A stretch of 64,000 nt of DNA from Moniliella sp. 'wahieum' (lineage: Eukaryota > Basidiomycota > Moniliellomycetes > Moniliellales > Moniliellaceae): contig RSEE01000071.1 in NCBI GenBank assembly GCA_003971905.1, positions 124,001 through 188,000 on the forward strand. Reading direction: 5' to 3'. A program made the translations under genes and the position numbers. How positions within the stretch are numbered: position 1 is the first letter of the stretch; each line of letters opens with the position of its first letter. Under the pieces are notes generated by a model. That model searched no databases, had not been told where the DNA came from, and worked only from the letters and a program-made list of their open reading frames with translations. Below are positions 60,938 to 64,000 of the stretch, piece after piece.

Positions 60938-62193
60938 ATGGCCGCTGCTGCTGCTGACGCCGCTGCTCCCCGCCGTCGCGTGCGTCTGTTTAGCGCCGAG
61001 GACGTCGCCTCCCATGCCACCCTCGACGACTGCTGGGTCGTGCACGAAGGTCGTGTGTTTGATGTGACCCCCTTTGTCGAGGACCACCCAGGCGGCGATG
61101 ACTTGCTGCTGCCGTACGCAGGCAAGGACCTGGCGGGCGCCATGGCCGACCCCGAGCTCCATTCCCACTCCGACTCGGCGTATGCTGTGCTCGACGAGTA
61201 CTACATTGGCCGCCTTGCTTCTGCCGAGGATATGGCCAAGGCCAAGCAGCTTCAGGCTACCACCTTCGCCCAGATGGCCGCTGCTGGTGTCGACACAGAC
61301 ACGCTCAAGAAGTTTGGAGGTGTGGCGGGAGGCGACTTTAGTGGCAAGGACGAGGATATTGTTATCACCTCCGACTTTAGCCCCGACGACACCGACACTG
61401 CTTGCGACTTGGCCCAGCACAAGTTCCTCGATCTGACCAAGCCTCTCATCCCACAAATGTGGTTCTCCACCTTTGACAAGGCCTTTTACCTCGAGCAGGT
61501 CCACATCCCGCGGCACGTCAAGGGCTCTGCGCTTCTCTTTGGGCCGTGGTACTTGGAGATCTTTACCAAGACCCAGTGGTACGTGCCGGCGCTCGTCTGG
61601 TTGCCCATTGCTGCCACCTTGGCCGCCCGCTCCCTGTGCCAGTTCAGCTTGTTGCCTGTCCCATCCGCATTCAATGTTCCCGCCTGCTTGGCGACTTACT
61701 TCCACTCCCTCTCCTTGGTCACGCCCGTGTCCTGGGTAAGCTTGGGCGTTGCCATTGCCAATGGCATGCTTATCTGGTCTCTGCTCGAGTACGGCTTGCA
61801 CCGTTTCCTGTTCCACATTGATGCCATCCTCCCCGACCGCCCCGTCTTCCTCCTCCTGCACTTCCTTCTGCATGGCGTGCACCATTACCTTCCCATGGAC
61901 GGCCTCCGGCTCGTTATGCCTCCCGTGCTCTTCTTCCTCCTGCAAGCTCCGTTTACAAGGTTCGCACACTCGGTCCTACCCACCGCTTTTGCCAATGGCT
62001 TAATTGCCGGTGCCTTCTTCTCTATGTCGGCTATGACACCACCCACTGGGCTCTGCATCATTCCCGTCTCCCTGCCTACCTAATGGAACTCAAGCGGTAC
62101 CACCTTGAGCACCATTACAAGAACTACGAGCTCGGGTTTGGCGTCACGTCCAAGCTGTGGGACCTGGTGTTCAACACGCAATTCACTCCGTGA
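60938..62193 (+). CDS. SCS7: Sphingolipid fatty acid 2-hydroxylase
   Basis: This ER enzyme hydroxylates the very-long-chain fatty acid of ceramide at C2. The ATG at 60938 gives MAAAAADAAAPRRR, then a cytochrome b5 domain (ASHATLDDCWVVHEGRVFDV, DHPGGDDLLLPYAGKD with its haem His). The hydroxylase domain has membrane helices and the di-iron His boxes HRFLFH, HFLLHGVHHYLPMD, HHSRLPAY and HLEHHYK. It ends KLWDLVFNTQFTP. Length (about 415 residues) fits Scs7. One frame change lies near 62022, before the third His box. No intron is evident. Confidence 0.95.
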
Positions 62194-63184
62194 GAGACGT
62201 CTGGTCCCAGAGTGTTTCCCTGGTCCGTCCATCGATAAACTGGACGGACGAAACGGGTGCTCTTTTTGTCCTGCTTGGTTTCTAAGATTCTGCTCTTGGT
62301 TGCTCATGCCGCTATCGAATCAGGGACATGTGCTGGCGGTGGAGTGAGCCCTCCTTCTACTTCCGCCACCGCGTCTGGAGGCAAAGGCGCGGTCGTATGC
62401 ATTGCATCGATAATCATGCTTGGCTTGCTTGGGAAATTGCGGTTGCTATGGAATTGATTCAAGTTAGATGTCGCGTTGCTTCTGTCCGCCTGCGTATGCG
62501 ACGGGTCTGTCCACCATTCAGGTTCACTAGACTGAGCTAGGTTTCGGGCATTGGCCATTTTGGGGGCAGGGGGAGTACGGACTGTCGAGGTCCGGGGATG
62601 AGGGAGAAGACAGCCGGGCGAGGATTGGTGAATCAAATGTTGTTCGATGCTTTATCTGCGTTGCCCCGATACCCAACAAACCCCAATTTCTAACTTTTAA
62701 CCGGCCCCATAGTAGACTCGTGCCCATATTCCTCAACAACCTATCCTTCCACCGGCCGGATCGTCTTGGGCCGTTTTGTCTAAAAGTGGGACAGATCCAG
62801 AGAGCACAATGTGCGACCCCACCTTCTCCCTGTCCGTCTCAAAACATCCACAAACCTAAGGCCTTAGGCCTCAGGGAGGCCTCAGGGAGCTCGATCACCA
62901 TGAGCACACGATTCGGTTCATCGACCAAATCCCCTCATGCGACGGGCGACACAGAAGCCAGGACGAGGATGGTTCTGCGAACGGCTATGAGTGCACAATG
63001 GGAGGGGGAGGATGCGACTTCCCGAGGTGCCAAAGGGCTTTTTTACGGAGGTAGGGCTGGCCAATCTCACAAGGATAACGACCGGGAAGGACCTCAAAGG
63101 ACTGCAGTGCAAATAATACAACCACCCTGCTGACGCAGGGGAGGGGGTGCCGTAGTTCCATCGCAACAACTGGGACGATCACAG
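62194..63184. other. Intergenic between convergent SCS7 and TOM22
   Basis: No conserved gene is seen. It contains a palindromic AAGGCCTTAGGCCTCAGG string near 62858-62880 with a second CCTCAGGGAG copy beside it. Confidence 0.4.
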
Positions 63185-63760
63185 TTAGAAGCCAGGCGGG
63201 CGCAATCCTTCTTGCGGTTGCTGCCCCGCCTGCAGGGCGGGAGCACCGGGAGCACCGGGGGTACCAGGTGCCGAGCCCATCAGCGCCGATGCACCTGACG
63301 ACTGCCCGGCCATCTCACGCTCTTGCATCGCGAACCGCGCCTCATCCTCCACAGCCAACGCAACGGAAGACCAACAAGGAGGGCAGACGTCGTGAGCACC
63401 CAGGCGGCCCGGCCAGCGAGCGCTCCAAGCCCCCACGTAGTCGCCACCAGAGCGGCAGCAGTGTTGGAAATGGCACTGCGGGTGCTGGGAGGTACAATAT
63501 CCTTAAGCGCAGCCAGGCGCTCTCCCAGCGTCTCTTCCAACACCTCGTCGTCCGACTCGGCAATGGAACTCTAGGAGCGTGGCAGAGTGTCAGGTTGTCA
63601 CGGTAGGTTAAACGTTAACGTCCCAACGACAGGCCGGAGGGGAAAGGGCAGATTCCACACGTACCACATCGCTTCCCTCATCTTCCTCGTCTTCCCACTC
63701 GTCGGCGTCGGTGGAGGCGCGACGGAAGTGCTCATCAGTCGTCTCCTCGAGCTGGACCAT
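63185..63760 (-). CDS. TOM22: Mitochondrial import receptor subunit Tom22
   Basis: Tom22 is the central organiser and presequence receptor of the outer-membrane TOM complex. Exon 1 (from the ATG at 63760) encodes MVQLEETTDEHFRRAST, then an acidic region (DADEWEDEEDEGSD). A 94 nt intron (63664 to 63571) follows. Exon 2 continues SSIAESDDEVLEETLGERLA, then ALKDIVPPSTRSAISNTAAA, the conserved segment before the membrane anchor. The anchor is AAWVLTTSALLVGLPLALAV. The intermembrane-space tail (EDEARFAMQEREMAGQ) ends in a Gly/Pro/Gln stretch. One base is missing near 63366 in the anchor. Size (about 160 residues) is typical. Confidence 0.9.
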
Positions 63761-64000
63761 GACGGGCAGATGGTTGGAGGAGTGGGAAAGAATATATGGC
63801 TTCCTCCCCGCGCTCCCGACCGCGCCTTATTCCGCCCACCGCCCCTTTCCGCTGCTATCCGCAGGCCGAAAGGAGTGCCATTGATATTGAGCGTTGCGCC
63901 GCTTGGCCAAATATGGTAAGCATCACGTAAGCTCCCTTGACACTGCCCTGCTTTATTTGAGCCAAAAGCACCTGGCGAGGGGAGCACAAAGTGTTCCTCT
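63761..64000. other. TOM22 upstream region
   Basis: No gene is recognised before the window ends. This stretch presumably contains the TOM22 promoter. Confidence 0.3.

Noticed and set aside
60407-61969. 520-codon frame opposite SCS7
   Set aside because: It is a shadow of the cytochrome b5/hydroxylase gene and has no recognisable domain.

Overview
The window is nuclear DNA of a fungus, most likely a yeast-like basidiomycete. Protein-coding genes lie 0.1-1.5 kb apart on both strands. Introns are short (53-140 nt, one of 359 nt) with GTACGT, GTGCGT or GTATGT donors and CTAAC/CTGAC branch sites. The coding DNA looks GC-rich, and family details such as the RAD6 C-terminus, the O-mannosyltransferase and the hydroxylase fit Basidiomycota. 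I cannot name the genus.

Layout. 0.6-6.6 kb: RAD6/UBC2, an unrecognised low-complexity protein with SUMO-type motifs, the mitochondrial GTP/GDP carrier GGC1 and a probable CAT-fold acyltransferase. 7.2-7.7 kb: tRNA-Val(CAC) with an intron and tRNA-Ala(AGC). 8.4-10.5 kb: SDH1. 10.5-16.5 kb: gene-free, with an AT-richer island and many short degenerate repeats. 16.5-19.5 kb: the plasma-membrane H+-ATPase PMA1. 20.8-30.0 kb: a WRAP73-like WD40 protein, p24 cargo receptor ERV25, proteasome subunit alpha7 (PRE10) and class I myosin. 30.4-37.4 kb: an unrecognised Tyr/Gly/Pro-rich protein, a DUF1308 protein and a lipocalin-like protein. 37.9-47.4 kb: PRP16, MET8, SCO1, NAA50, an HSBP1-like protein and seryl-tRNA synthetase. 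49.0-57.0 kb: an MRN1/Nrd1-type four-RRM protein, a GCIP-domain protein and a PMT2-type O-mannosyltransferase. 57-60.9 kb: a second gene-free stretch whose AT-richer island shares a roughly 200 bp repeat with the first. 60.9-63.8 kb: fatty acid 2-hydroxylase SCS7 and TOM22.

The genes are a random sample of housekeeping functions (mitochondrial import and respiration, secretory pathway, actin, splicing, proteasome, translation). There is no metabolic cluster. Many neighbours are divergent or convergent pairs with 0.1-0.6 kb between them.

A warning for every reader: almost every conserved gene changes reading frame several times where homologues are continuous. Where I could decode the change, one or two bases are missing, often in a homopolymer. 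SDH1 and most of the PMT2 gene are clean. I read this as residual long-read deletion error, not as pseudogenes. CDS coordinates therefore give gene extents from first ATG to last stop, including introns, and are not uninterrupted reading frames.
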